From positions 1 through 29,134 of the forward strand of contig CAAFFR010000093.1 of assembly GCA_900762245.1 (NCBI GenBank): 29,134 nt of DNA, read 5' to 3'. Each line of letters opens with the position of its first letter. The first letter of the stretch is position 1. The stretch comes from an uncultured Oscillospiraceae bacterium (GTDB taxonomy: Bacteria > Bacillota_A > Clostridia > Oscillospirales > Oscillospiraceae). Position numbers and translations under genes: made by a program. Below the pieces are notes generated by a model. That model saw only the letters and a program-made list of their open reading frames with translations, was not told the origin of the DNA and ran no database searches. Shown piece by piece: positions 7,971 through 14,694 of this stretch.

Positions 7971-9419
7971 ATGATTAGCTTTTTTGTATGTTTGGCAATT
8001 CTGATCGGCGGATACTTTATTTATGGTAAATATGTATCCAATGTATTCGGACCTGATGATCGTGAAACTCCTGCGATCACCATGGAAGACGGTGTTGACT
8101 ACATCGTTATGCCTACCTGGAGAATTTTCCTGATTCAGCTGCTGAACATTGCAGGTCTGGGCCCCATCTGGGGTGCTGTCGGCGGCGCAATGTGGGGCCC
8201 CAGCGTGTTCCTGTGGATCACCTTCGGTACCATTTTCGTCGGTGCTGTCCATGACTTCGCATCCGGTTTCATGTCCATTCGTCATGAAGGCAAGAGCGTT
8301 CCCGAAATGACCGGTCTGTACATGGGCAACGTCATGAAGCAGGTCATGCGTGTCTTTACCGTTGTTCTGCTGTTCATGGTCGGTGTCGTCTTCGCAGTCG
8401 GTCCCGCCGGTCTGCTGAGCTACCTGAGCGGTCAGGCTGGCGGCGGCGGTCTGCTGACCAACAACTACTTCTGGCTGGCAATCATCTTCGTTTACTACTT
8501 CATCGCCACTTTCCTGTCCATTGACAAGATCATCGGCAAGCTGTACCCTGTCTTCGGCATCTGCCTGATCGTCATGGCTATCGGCGTCGGCGCCGGCACC
8601 ATCATCAAGGGCTATGAGATCCCCGAGATCTTCCCCCTGCGCAACATGCATCCCGGCGGAAGCGGTATCTTCCCCGCAATGTTCATCTCCGTCGCCTGCG
8701 GCGCCTGCTCCGGCTTCCACTCCACCCAGTCTCCCATCATGGCCCGCTGCTGCAAGAGTGAGAAGATGTCCCATCTGGTCTTCTACGGCGCAATGGTCTG
8801 CGAAGGCGTTATCGCTCTGGTTTGGGCTGCTGCCTCCTGCGCCCTGTTCAACATCGAGGGCGGCCTGATGACCGGTCTGAAGGAAGCTATGGCTATGGGC
8901 CAGTCCGCTTGCGTTTACAACATCTGTGCTACCACCATGGGTGGTTTCGGCGCGATCCTGGCTATGCTGGGCGTTATCGCCTGCCCCATCTCCTCCGGTG
9001 ACACTGCATTCCGCTCTGCTCGTCTGACCGTGGCTGATGCTCTGAATCTGGATCAGAAGAGCACCAAGAACCGTATCCTGCTGACCGTTCCTCTGCTGGG
9101 CCTGGGCGTTCTGGTCTCTCAGCTGGATTACACCTCCATCTGGAACTACTTCGCATCCACCAACCAGATTCTGGCTGCCATCGTCCTGTGGACTGCTGCC
9201 TTCTATCTGCGTCATGAGGGCAAGAACGATCTGCTGTGCTCCCTCCCCGCTGCATGGATGACTGCTGTTACCCTGTCCTTCGTCTTCAGCAGCAACCTGT
9301 ATCTGGGCGGCATCTCCTTCTTCCCCCCCATCTCCAAGGTCCTGGGCGTCGGCATCGCTGTGGTTCTGTTCGTCCTGTACACCCTGAAGGCTCCCAAGGC
9401 TGCAAAAGCTGCTAAGTAA
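7971..9419 (+). CDS. cstA: CstA-family transporter (carbon starvation protein A), paralogue 1
   Basis: This is a polytopic membrane protein of the CstA family, whose studied members import pyruvate or peptides. The 482-aa protein is the short Firmicutes form; E. coli CstA and BtsT are about 700 aa. Hallmarks include YGKYVSNVFGPDDRETPA near the N terminus, NIAGLGPIWGA, GAVHDFASGFMSIRHEGKS, ACGACSGFHSTQSPIMARC and ACPISSGDTAFRSARL. It has roughly a dozen hydrophobic segments. AGGAGG precedes the ATG. Codon use is strongly biased, which suggests high expression and agrees with the consensus promoter. The substrate cannot be read from sequence. A paralogue lies at 9862-11307 on the other strand. 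Confidence 0.93.
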   Translation: MISFFVCLAILIGGYFIYGKYVSNVFGPDDRETPAITMEDGVDYIVMPTWRIFLIQLLNIAGLGPIWGAVGGAMWGPSVFLWITFGTIFVGAVHDFASGFMSIRHEGKSVPEMTGLYMGNVMKQVMRVFTVVLLFMVGVVFAVGPAGLLSYLSGQAGGGGLLTNNYFWLAIIFVYYFIATFLSIDKIIGKLYPVFGICLIVMAIGVGAGTIIKGYEIPEIFPLRNMHPGGSGIFPAMFISVACGACSGFHSTQSPIMARCCKSEKMSHLVFYGAMVCEGVIALVWAAASCALFNIEGGLMTGLKEAMAMGQSACVYNICATTMGGFGAILAMLGVIACPISSGDTAFRSARLTVADALNLDQKSTKNRILLTVPLLGLGVLVSQLDYTSIWNYFASTNQILAAIVLWTAAFYLRHEGKNDLLCSLPAAWMTAVTLSFVFSSNLYLGGISFFPPISKVLGVGIAVVLFVLYTLKAPKAAKAAK

Positions 9420-9451
9420 CAACACCGATTGATCGAGAAAGGAACTGGCCT

Positions 9452-9808
9452 ATGTACATCCCACCCAAACCGTTGTCTGAAAAAACACTCCCGCCGGAAA
9501 AGCTCCGGCCTGACAGAGTCTGCTGTACGGAATACGAAGACTTCGGTCTGGGTGATGCGGCACTGTATGTGGAAAAGTTTGCCATGCCCCGGATGGGATA
9601 TATCCCGCTGGCTGCCATAGAACGTGTCTTCAAGCGTCTGGCTGTCAGTAAGGGAGCCTTTGAAGGAAAAATGTACGGAACCCTGTGCTATCTGGTTGTC
9701 CGCTATGACGGCCAGGAGAAGGCCTTCCGCTTTACCCACGAGGAAAACGTGGATGCATTGCTGAATGCATTCCGGGAAAGAACCAATATCCCTGTAGGCA
9801 AGGCCTGA
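9452..9808 (+). CDS. Small hypothetical protein downstream of cstA
   Basis: I do not recognise this 118-aa soluble protein. It begins 32 bp after cstA with AAAGGAA about 7 bp before the ATG, so co-transcription with cstA is likely. It is proline- and basic-rich at the N terminus, with a central segment FAMPRMGYIPLAAIERVFKR and a beta-like stretch TLCYLVVRYDGQEKAFRF. This resembles a compact alpha/beta or PH-like fold, but that is only an impression. There is no signal peptide or membrane segment. A bidirectional terminator follows. Confidence 0.8.
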   Translation: MYIPPKPLSEKTLPPEKLRPDRVCCTEYEDFGLGDAALYVEKFAMPRMGYIPLAAIERVFKRLAVSKGAFEGKMYGTLCYLVVRYDGQEKAFRFTHEENVDALLNAFRERTNIPVGKA

Positions 9809-9820
9809 TCAGAATAGAAA

Positions 9821-9855
9821 AGCGCCGCAGTCGAATGACTGCGGCGCTGATTTTT
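9821..9855. terminator. Bidirectional terminator between convergent genes
   Basis: A perfect 12-bp stem AGCGCCGCAGTC (9821-9832) with its complement at 9837-9848 and loop GAAT is followed by GATTTTT on the plus strand. On the minus strand TTTCT follows. It separates the plus-strand cstA unit from the convergent second cstA. Confidence 0.88.
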
Positions 9856-9861
9856 ATGTGT

Positions 9862-11307
9862 TTACTTGGCGAGGGTGGTGTGCTTCTTGGCAGACTTCAT
9901 GAAGATGCCGAAGAACAGGACGGCGAAGAAGATACCGCCAACCACAGCGATGGGGTAGTAGACCTCGTAAGCCAGACCCATGGGAGTCCACAGCAGGCCC
10001 AGGCACTCGGGGGCTGCGATGAAGTAGGTCATGGAGACAGCGGACATATAAGTGGCGGGGATGGTGCAGATCCAGTGGTTTCTCTTATTCTGGACCAGAT
10101 ACATGGCAGCGGCCCACAGAGCGATCATAGCCAGAGTCTGGTTTGCCCAGGTGAAGTAACGCCATACGATGGAGTAGTCGATCTGGCAGATGGCTGCGCC
10201 GATGCCCAGAATGGGAGCGGTCAGCAGCAGGCGCTTCTTCCAGTTGTCCTGATCGATCTTGAACCAGTCAGCGATGGTCAGACGAGCGGAACGGTAAGCG
10301 GTATCACCGGAGGTGATGGGGCAGGCAATAACGCCCAGCATAGCCAGAACGCCGCCGAACTTGCCCATGGTGGTGTTGCAGATCTCGAAGACAACGGCGT
10401 TGACACCGGCACCGGCGGCCAGCAGAGCCTGGGAATCCTCGTAGAAGGAGACACCGGCAGCAGCCCAAACCAGAGCGATGATGCCTTCAGCGACCATAGC
10501 GCCGTAGAAGATCTTGTAACCCTGCTTCTCGGAGGTGCAGCAGCGGGCCATCATGGGGGACTGGGTGGCGTGGAAGCCGGAGATAGCGCCACAGGCCACG
10601 GTCAGGAACATGAAGGGCCAGATGTCGGTGCCGGAAGCATGCTGGTTGGAGAAGTTGTTCCACAGTTCGGGCATCTCATAGTTGCCGGAGAACAGCAGGA
10701 CACCGGCGACACCGAAGGCCATGAACAGCAGGCAGAAGCCAAAGATGGGGTAGATCTTGCCGATAACGGCATCGATGGGAACGAAGGTTGCGACAAAGTA
10801 GTAGATGATGATGACCCACAGCCAGAAATTGGCATCCAGATTTTCGGGAGTCAGCATAGCCAGCAGGCCGGCGGGACCCTTGGAGAAGACGACACCAACC
10901 ATGACCAGCAAGATCACGGAGAAGACACGCATGACGGTCAGCATGGTCTTGCCCAGGTAAATACCGGTGATTTCGGAGATGGATGCGCCCTTATGACGCA
11001 TGGAGATCATGCCGGAGAAGTAGTCGTGAACAGCACCGGCGAAGATGGTACCGAAGACGATCCACAGGTAAACAACAGGTCCGAACAGAGCGCCGTTCAG
11101 AGCGCCAAAGATGGGACCCAGACCGGCAATGTTCAGCAGCTGGATCAGGAAAATTCTCCAGCCCTTCATGGGAACGAAGTCAACACCGTCATTGATGGTG
11201 ACTGCAGGGGTTTCACGGTCATCGGGGCCAAAGACCTTGTCTACGTACTTGCCGTAGATGGCAAAGCCGATCAGCAGGATGGCAACTGCGATGATGAAAG
11301 TAAGCAT
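9862..11307 (-). CDS. cstA: CstA-family transporter, paralogue 2
   Basis: This second CstA-family membrane transporter is 481 aa, clearly paralogous to the gene at 7971-9419. It shares FGPDDRETPAVT, GWRIFLIQLLNIAGLGPIFGA, GAVHDYFSGMISMRHKGAS, ACGAISGFHATQSPMMARC and ACPITSGDTAYRSARLTIADW. It differs in the middle loops and the C terminus (KKHTTLAK). Known members move pyruvate or peptides; whether the two copies differ in substrate or regulation cannot be seen. The start ATG follows GAGGAGGAAC. It has its own promoter and converges on the first copy, so the pair is not a simple tandem duplication. Confidence 0.93.
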   Translation of the reverse strand: MLTFIIAVAILLIGFAIYGKYVDKVFGPDDRETPAVTINDGVDFVPMKGWRIFLIQLLNIAGLGPIFGALNGALFGPVVYLWIVFGTIFAGAVHDYFSGMISMRHKGASISEITGIYLGKTMLTVMRVFSVILLVMVGVVFSKGPAGLLAMLTPENLDANFWLWVIIIYYFVATFVPIDAVIGKIYPIFGFCLLFMAFGVAGVLLFSGNYEMPELWNNFSNQHASGTDIWPFMFLTVACGAISGFHATQSPMMARCCTSEKQGYKIFYGAMVAEGIIALVWAAAGVSFYEDSQALLAAGAGVNAVVFEICNTTMGKFGGVLAMLGVIACPITSGDTAYRSARLTIADWFKIDQDNWKKRLLLTAPILGIGAAICQIDYSIVWRYFTWANQTLAMIALWAAAMYLVQNKRNHWICTIPATYMSAVSMTYFIAAPECLGLLWTPMGLAYEVYYPIAVVGGIFFAVLFFGIFMKSAKKHTTLAK

Positions 11308-11366
11308 AATGTTCCTCCTCTTATTTTTTCTAAAGGGATGCGCGCGGCACCTCGTTAGTTGCCCTA

Positions 11367-11395
11367 ATTATATTACGAAAGTATGAAGGGAGCAA
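11367..11395 (-). promoter_or_regulatory. Sigma-A-like promoter of second cstA gene
   Basis: Read on the minus strand, TTGCTC (11395-11390) and TATAAT (11372-11367) are 17 bp apart. The -10 is perfect and the -35 partial. It gives a leader of about 50 nt. Confidence 0.75.
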
Positions 11396-11451
11396 CCAAG
11401 AAATGGTAAAGAGCGAGGGCGGTGCCTACAAATACAAGAGAAGAAAATTGG

Positions 11452-11486
11452 TAAAAATGCCTGTTTCCTTTCGGGAAAACAGGCAT
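11452..11486 (-). terminator. Intrinsic terminator after hemolysin III-type gene
   Basis: On the minus strand a stem with arms ATGCCTGTTTTCC and GGAAACAGGCAT (one bulge) is followed by TTTTT. It begins 8 bp after the stop of the 11494-12165 gene. Confidence 0.85.
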
Positions 11487-11493
11487 AAATGAG

Positions 11494-12165
11494 TTAAATT
11501 GCATATAACAGGACGGAAAGAAATTGCAGTGCAGCGCCCAATACCACGAAGATATGGAAAATGGCGTGCATCCACTTTCGGGTCCTTCCCAGGCCGTACA
11601 AAACAGCGCCGATGCTGTAGGCGATGCCGCCGGAAAGCAGCAGCAGGAATCCGGGAAGTGTCATGACTTGCAGCAGAGGCCGCCAGAAGGGGATCACAGC
11701 CCAGCCCATGCCGATGTAGCAGATCATGGAGAAAACGCTGTAGCGGTCCAGATCAATGGCGGTCAGACCTGCTGCCAGCAGAGCCAGTGCCCACTCAAAG
11801 GCAAACAGGCTCCAGGCCAAAACCGGGTACAGCGGACGAATGGCGGACAGCACCACGGCGGTATAAGTGCCGGCAATGAGAAAATAAATGGTGCAGTGGT
11901 CCACCACCTGCATAACTTTTTTCGCCATGCCCGCAGGCAGTCCGTGGTAGACACTGGAAATGGTGAACATGGCAAGAAAGCTGGTGCCGTAAATGGCGCT
12001 GCTGACAATGCCATAAGTGTTGCGGTTCAGGGCAGCACGGAGAATGCAGGTCACCAGAACAAAAATACCCAATCCGCCGCCAACGATGTGGGTGATCATA
12101 TTCATCTGCTCTTCGGCACGGCAGTAATTGGGAAGCTGGCGGTCACATAATTTGGTTCGTTTCAT
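11494..12165 (-). CDS. Hemolysin III / PAQR-family (YqfA-like) membrane protein
   Basis: This 223-aa protein is a seven-helix membrane protein of the hemolysin III family, part of the PAQR superfamily with adiponectin receptors. The signature metal-site residues are visible: AEEQMNMITHIVGG near residue 20, SSVYH, VVDHCTIYFLIAGTY, and the C-terminal HAIFHIFVVLG. Relatives act as zinc-dependent hydrolases or in membrane lipid homeostasis, and haemolysis was shown for only a few; the role here is unknown. The ATG follows AAAGGTGAT. It is monocistronic, between the second cstA promoter region and the lysine riboswitch. Confidence 0.9.
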   Translation of the reverse strand: MKRTKLCDRQLPNYCRAEEQMNMITHIVGGGLGIFVLVTCILRAALNRNTYGIVSSAIYGTSFLAMFTISSVYHGLPAGMAKKVMQVVDHCTIYFLIAGTYTAVVLSAIRPLYPVLAWSLFAFEWALALLAAGLTAIDLDRYSVFSMICYIGMGWAVIPFWRPLLQVMTLPGFLLLLSGGIAYSIGAVLYGLGRTRKWMHAIFHIFVVLGAALQFLSVLLYAI

Positions 12166-12297
12166 GGGAAATCACCTTTCTGGGGAATAGATAAGCTCAG
12201 CATAGCACACATTTCACAAAAAGCACCCTACCTATGGGGTTTTGTCTCTCTTTTGTGGAGAAAATGGAATTCTACTGCCGGTAGAGTAAGTTTGGTG

Positions 12298-12326
12298 TTG
12301 ACAAATGTCCGCGAATAGAATACAAT
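12298..12326 (+). promoter_or_regulatory. Promoter of the lysine riboswitch transcript
   Basis: TTGACA (12298-12303) and TACAAT (12321-12326) are separated by 17 bp. Transcription would begin at about 12333, just before the riboswitch aptamer. Its position supports both calls. Confidence 0.85.
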
Positions 12327-12332
12327 TCATAA

Positions 12333-12546
12333 GTACCACGGCTGAGGTCGCGGAAATCATCAGTACCTCCGGGGTCTGGCAATTGCCCCGGCAGGGAAAG
12401 GGCTTTTCGCCGAAGGATCTGCCTGATGCCACGCAGGCAAATTCTGGGGCTGCGCAGAAGATGCGCAGAACTGTCATCGGAATCGATGTTGTGCTGCCGG
12501 GACGAACGGAGACCGTTTGCCCTGTGCTATAAGCACAGGGCTTTTT
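12333..12546 (+). promoter_or_regulatory. Lysine riboswitch (L box) with terminator, controls lysA
   Basis: This leader matches the L-box aptamer, which binds lysine and stops transcription of lysine genes. Conserved pieces appear in order: GAGGTCGCGG (12345 onward), a P2-like stem, AGGGCTTTTCGCCGAAGG (about 12402-12419), a P3 hairpin closed by TGCCTG/CAGGCA, TTCTGGGGCTG, a P4 hairpin with CTGCGCA/TGCGCAG, CTGTCATCGG, and CGGAGACC near the 3' end. An intrinsic terminator follows: GCCCTGTGCT (12519-12528) pairs with 12532-12541, then TTTTT. The P1 pairing I can draw is short. This would be transcriptional control, off when lysine is plentiful. Confidence 0.92.
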
Positions 12547-12573
12547 ATGATACGTCAAGAGAGGAAACGAGCT

Positions 12574-13842
12574 ATGAAGAAGACACCCTTTATCACGCTG
12601 GAGAAGGCGAAGGAGATCCGTGACCAGATCCCCACTCCCTTCCATGTTTATGACGAAGCCGGAATCCGGGCCAATGCCCGGGCGCTGAAGGCAGCCTTTG
12701 CCTGGAACAAGGGCTTCCGGGAATATTTCGCAGTGAAGGCCACCCCCAACCCCTACATCCTGCAGATCCTCAAGGAAGAGGGCTGCGGCTGCGACTGTGC
12801 CAGCTACACCGAACTGCTGATGGCTGAGGCGGTGGGCAATACCGGTCATGATGTCATGTTCTCTTCCAATGTGACCCCGGAGAAGGATATGCGCAAGGCC
12901 TATGAGATGGGTGCCTATATCAATCTGGACGATTCCACCCATGTGGAGTTTCTGGAGCGTATTGCGGAGGGCAAGGTCCCGGAGACTGTCTGCCTGCGCT
13001 TTAACCCCGGCGGCTCCTTCTCTCTGGGCAACACCATTATGGATATGCCCCGGGATGCCAAATACGGCATGACCGAGGACCAGATGGCCGGTGCCATCAA
13101 CCGCCTTATGAAGCTGGGCACCAGGCATTTCGGTATCCACGCTTTCCTGGCTTCCAACACCACCGCCAACGGCTATTATCCGGAACTGGCCAGCCAGCTG
13201 TTCCGTCTGGCGGTCCGTCTGCGCAATGCTACGGGCTGTCACTTCACCTTTATCAACCTTTCCGGCGGTGTCGGTGTGGACTACCGTCCCGAGCAGCCTG
13301 CCAGCAACATTGCCATGATCGGCGAGGGCGTGCGGCAGAAGTATGAGGAAATCCTGAAGCCTCAGGGTATGGACGATATCGCCATTTTCACCGAGCTGGG
13401 CCGCTTTATGCTGGCACCCTATGGCCATCTGGTGGCAACGGTTCTGCACCAGAAGCACATCTACCGGGAATATGTGGGTCTGGATGCCTGCGCCGCGGAT
13501 CTGATGCGCCCGGCCATGTACGGTGCTTACCATCATATTACGGTGCTGGGCAAGGAAGATGCCATTTTGGACCATGTTTATGATGTGACTGGCGGCCTGT
13601 GCGAGAATAACGATAAGTTTGCCATTGAGCGCAGCCTGCCCGAAATTGAGATCGGCGATATGGTGGCGATCCACGACACCGGTGCCCACGGCTATTCCAT
13701 GGGTTACAATTATAACGGCAAGCTTCGCTCTGCGGAAGTGCTGCTGAAGGCCGACGGCTCCTTCCAGCTGATCCGCCGGGCGGAGAAGCCCAGCGATTAT
13801 TTCGCTACTTTTGACTTTACTGATTTCAGATTCGGTTGCTGA
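12574..13842 (+). CDS. lysA: Diaminopimelate decarboxylase, divergent subtype
   Basis: This is a 422-aa PLP-dependent fold III decarboxylase, here assigned to the last step of lysine synthesis (meso-DAP to lysine). Lys55 in EYFAVKATPNP is the PLP lysine. The cofactor and substrate motifs are unusual: HAFLASNT at 189-196, SGGVG at 230-234 where GGG(L/I)G is typical, and ELGR at 274-277 where EPGR is typical. GLCENND at 341-347 carries the active-site Cys343, and GAHGYSMGYNYNG (370-382) corresponds to GAYxxxxxSxYN. ATG 12574 is chosen because GAGAGGA lies just upstream; an in-frame TTG at 12517 falls in the terminator stem. The lysine riboswitch supports lysA over the related ornithine, arginine or carboxynorspermidine decarboxylases. 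Confidence 0.85.
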   Translation: MKKTPFITLEKAKEIRDQIPTPFHVYDEAGIRANARALKAAFAWNKGFREYFAVKATPNPYILQILKEEGCGCDCASYTELLMAEAVGNTGHDVMFSSNVTPEKDMRKAYEMGAYINLDDSTHVEFLERIAEGKVPETVCLRFNPGGSFSLGNTIMDMPRDAKYGMTEDQMAGAINRLMKLGTRHFGIHAFLASNTTANGYYPELASQLFRLAVRLRNATGCHFTFINLSGGVGVDYRPEQPASNIAMIGEGVRQKYEEILKPQGMDDIAIFTELGRFMLAPYGHLVATVLHQKHIYREYVGLDACAADLMRPAMYGAYHHITVLGKEDAILDHVYDVTGGLCENNDKFAIERSLPEIEIGDMVAIHDTGAHGYSMGYNYNGKLRSAEVLLKADGSFQLIRRAEKPSDYFATFDFTDFRFGC

Positions 13843-13929
13843 TCGGCAGGATGCACAAAATGTGACAGTTTTATTTGGCGGCAAAGAGGCAAAATAACGA
13901 TAAAATTTCATACTTTTCCTTCTGGTTTA

Positions 13930-13938
13930 TGATATAAT
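13930..13938 (+). promoter_or_regulatory. Extended -10 promoter of CBS-domain gene
   Basis: TGATATAAT is an extended -10 (TGn followed by TATAAT at 13933-13938). No good -35 is visible at 16-18 bp, as expected for extended -10 promoters. It lies about 50 bp before the gene. Confidence 0.65.
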
Positions 13939-13989
13939 AGTATCAACGGCAAGGGAGCTTCCCAAAACCGGAGCCAAAAGGAGTACCCT

Positions 13990-14403
13990 ATGAATAATAT
14001 CTTATTTTTTTTGACACCAAAGGCCATGTGTGCGCTTTTGTACGATGACTTTACCATCCGTCAGGCGCTGGAAAAAATGGAGGTGGCTGGCTATGCAGCA
14101 ATCCCCATTTTGAACCGCCGGGGCGAATACCGGGGCACCCTGACGGAGGGTGACCTTCTGTGGGCCATGAAGAACATGTGCTACATGGATATGCGTCAGG
14201 CAGAGGCGCGGCGCATCATGGAGATTCCCCGCCGCAAGGACAATGTTCCGGTTCGGATCACCGCTTCCATGCAGGACCTGATCGAGCGTGCGTCCCATCA
14301 GAATTTTGTTCCCGTGGTGGATGACTACGGCGCCTTCATTGGTCTGGTCACCAGAAAAGCCATCATCAAGTATTGCCAGGATAAACTGTTTGCAGAGAAT
14401 TGA
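13990..14403 (+). CDS. CBS-pair domain protein
   Basis: This 137-aa protein is essentially a single Bateman module: one CBS repeat around AGYAAIPILNRRGEYRGTLTEGDLLWAM and a second around FVPVVDDYGAFIGLVTRKAIIKY. Such modules bind adenine nucleotides and act as sensors. Stand-alone proteins of this size include c-di-AMP receptors (DarB/YkuL in Bacillus, CbpB in streptococci and Listeria). Whether this one binds c-di-AMP cannot be decided from sequence; the GdpP gene in the same window makes it worth asking. AAAAGGAG precedes the ATG. It appears monocistronic, with a hairpin 13 bp after the stop. Confidence 0.88.
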   Translation: MNNILFFLTPKAMCALLYDDFTIRQALEKMEVAGYAAIPILNRRGEYRGTLTEGDLLWAMKNMCYMDMRQAEARRIMEIPRRKDNVPVRITASMQDLIERASHQNFVPVVDDYGAFIGLVTRKAIIKYCQDKLFAEN

Positions 14404-14415
14404 TCCGCTACATAA

Positions 14416-14452
14416 GAAATCCCCGCTTTCCCATAGGGAAAGCGGGGATTTC
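14416..14452 (+). terminator. Long hairpin after CBS-domain gene, probable terminator
   Basis: A perfect 17-bp stem, GAAATCCCCGCTTTCCC (14416-14432) with its complement at 14436-14452 and loop ATA. The U-tract is largely inside the stem, so termination is probable but not textbook. A near-copy lies at 14655-14687. Confidence 0.75.
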
Positions 14453-14654
14453 AGACTGTCAAAAAAGCCTCGCAGAGTTCGCCGCAGATGCGGCGAATAA
14501 AATTTAAACCGTTTTTGGCCGCGGCGTGTACGTGGACAAAAACACTTCTCAGACTGCAAGTGTGGGAGTTGTGCGCCAAAGGCGCACAAGGAGTGCGCGC
14601 AGCAGGCTGCTAAAATCTGGCGGAAAACCCCGAAGGGGTTTTTCGACAAGCACC
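14453..14654. other. Hairpin-dense non-coding stretch
   Basis: I see no supported gene here. The stretch holds three compact inverted repeats: TTCGCCGC/GCGGCGAA around 14478-14497, TTGTGCGCC/GGCGCACAA at 14569-14589 with loop AAA, and an 11-bp stem at 14621-14645 (CGGAAAACCCC, loop GAA) followed by T-rich sequence on the minus strand. It could be decayed repeats or a structured RNA. No promoter was found for an independent transcript. Confidence 0.55.
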
Positions 14655-14689
14655 AATCCCCGCTTTTCCATAGGGAAAGCGGGGATTTT
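14655..14689. terminator. Hairpin between convergent CBS and lipoprotein genes
   Basis: A 15-bp stem (14655-14669 with 14673-14687, one G-U pair, loop ATA) is followed by TTTT on the plus strand. It is nearly the same sequence as the hairpin at 14416-14452. It begins 8 bp after the stop of the minus-strand lipoprotein gene and may serve both directions, with the hairpin at 14621-14645 as a second minus-strand stop. Confidence 0.7.
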
Positions 14690-14694
14690 GCGGT

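Noticed and set aside
12305..12532. 75-aa frame upstream of lysA
   Set aside because: It runs through the lysine riboswitch and its terminator stem; RNA structure explains the sequence.
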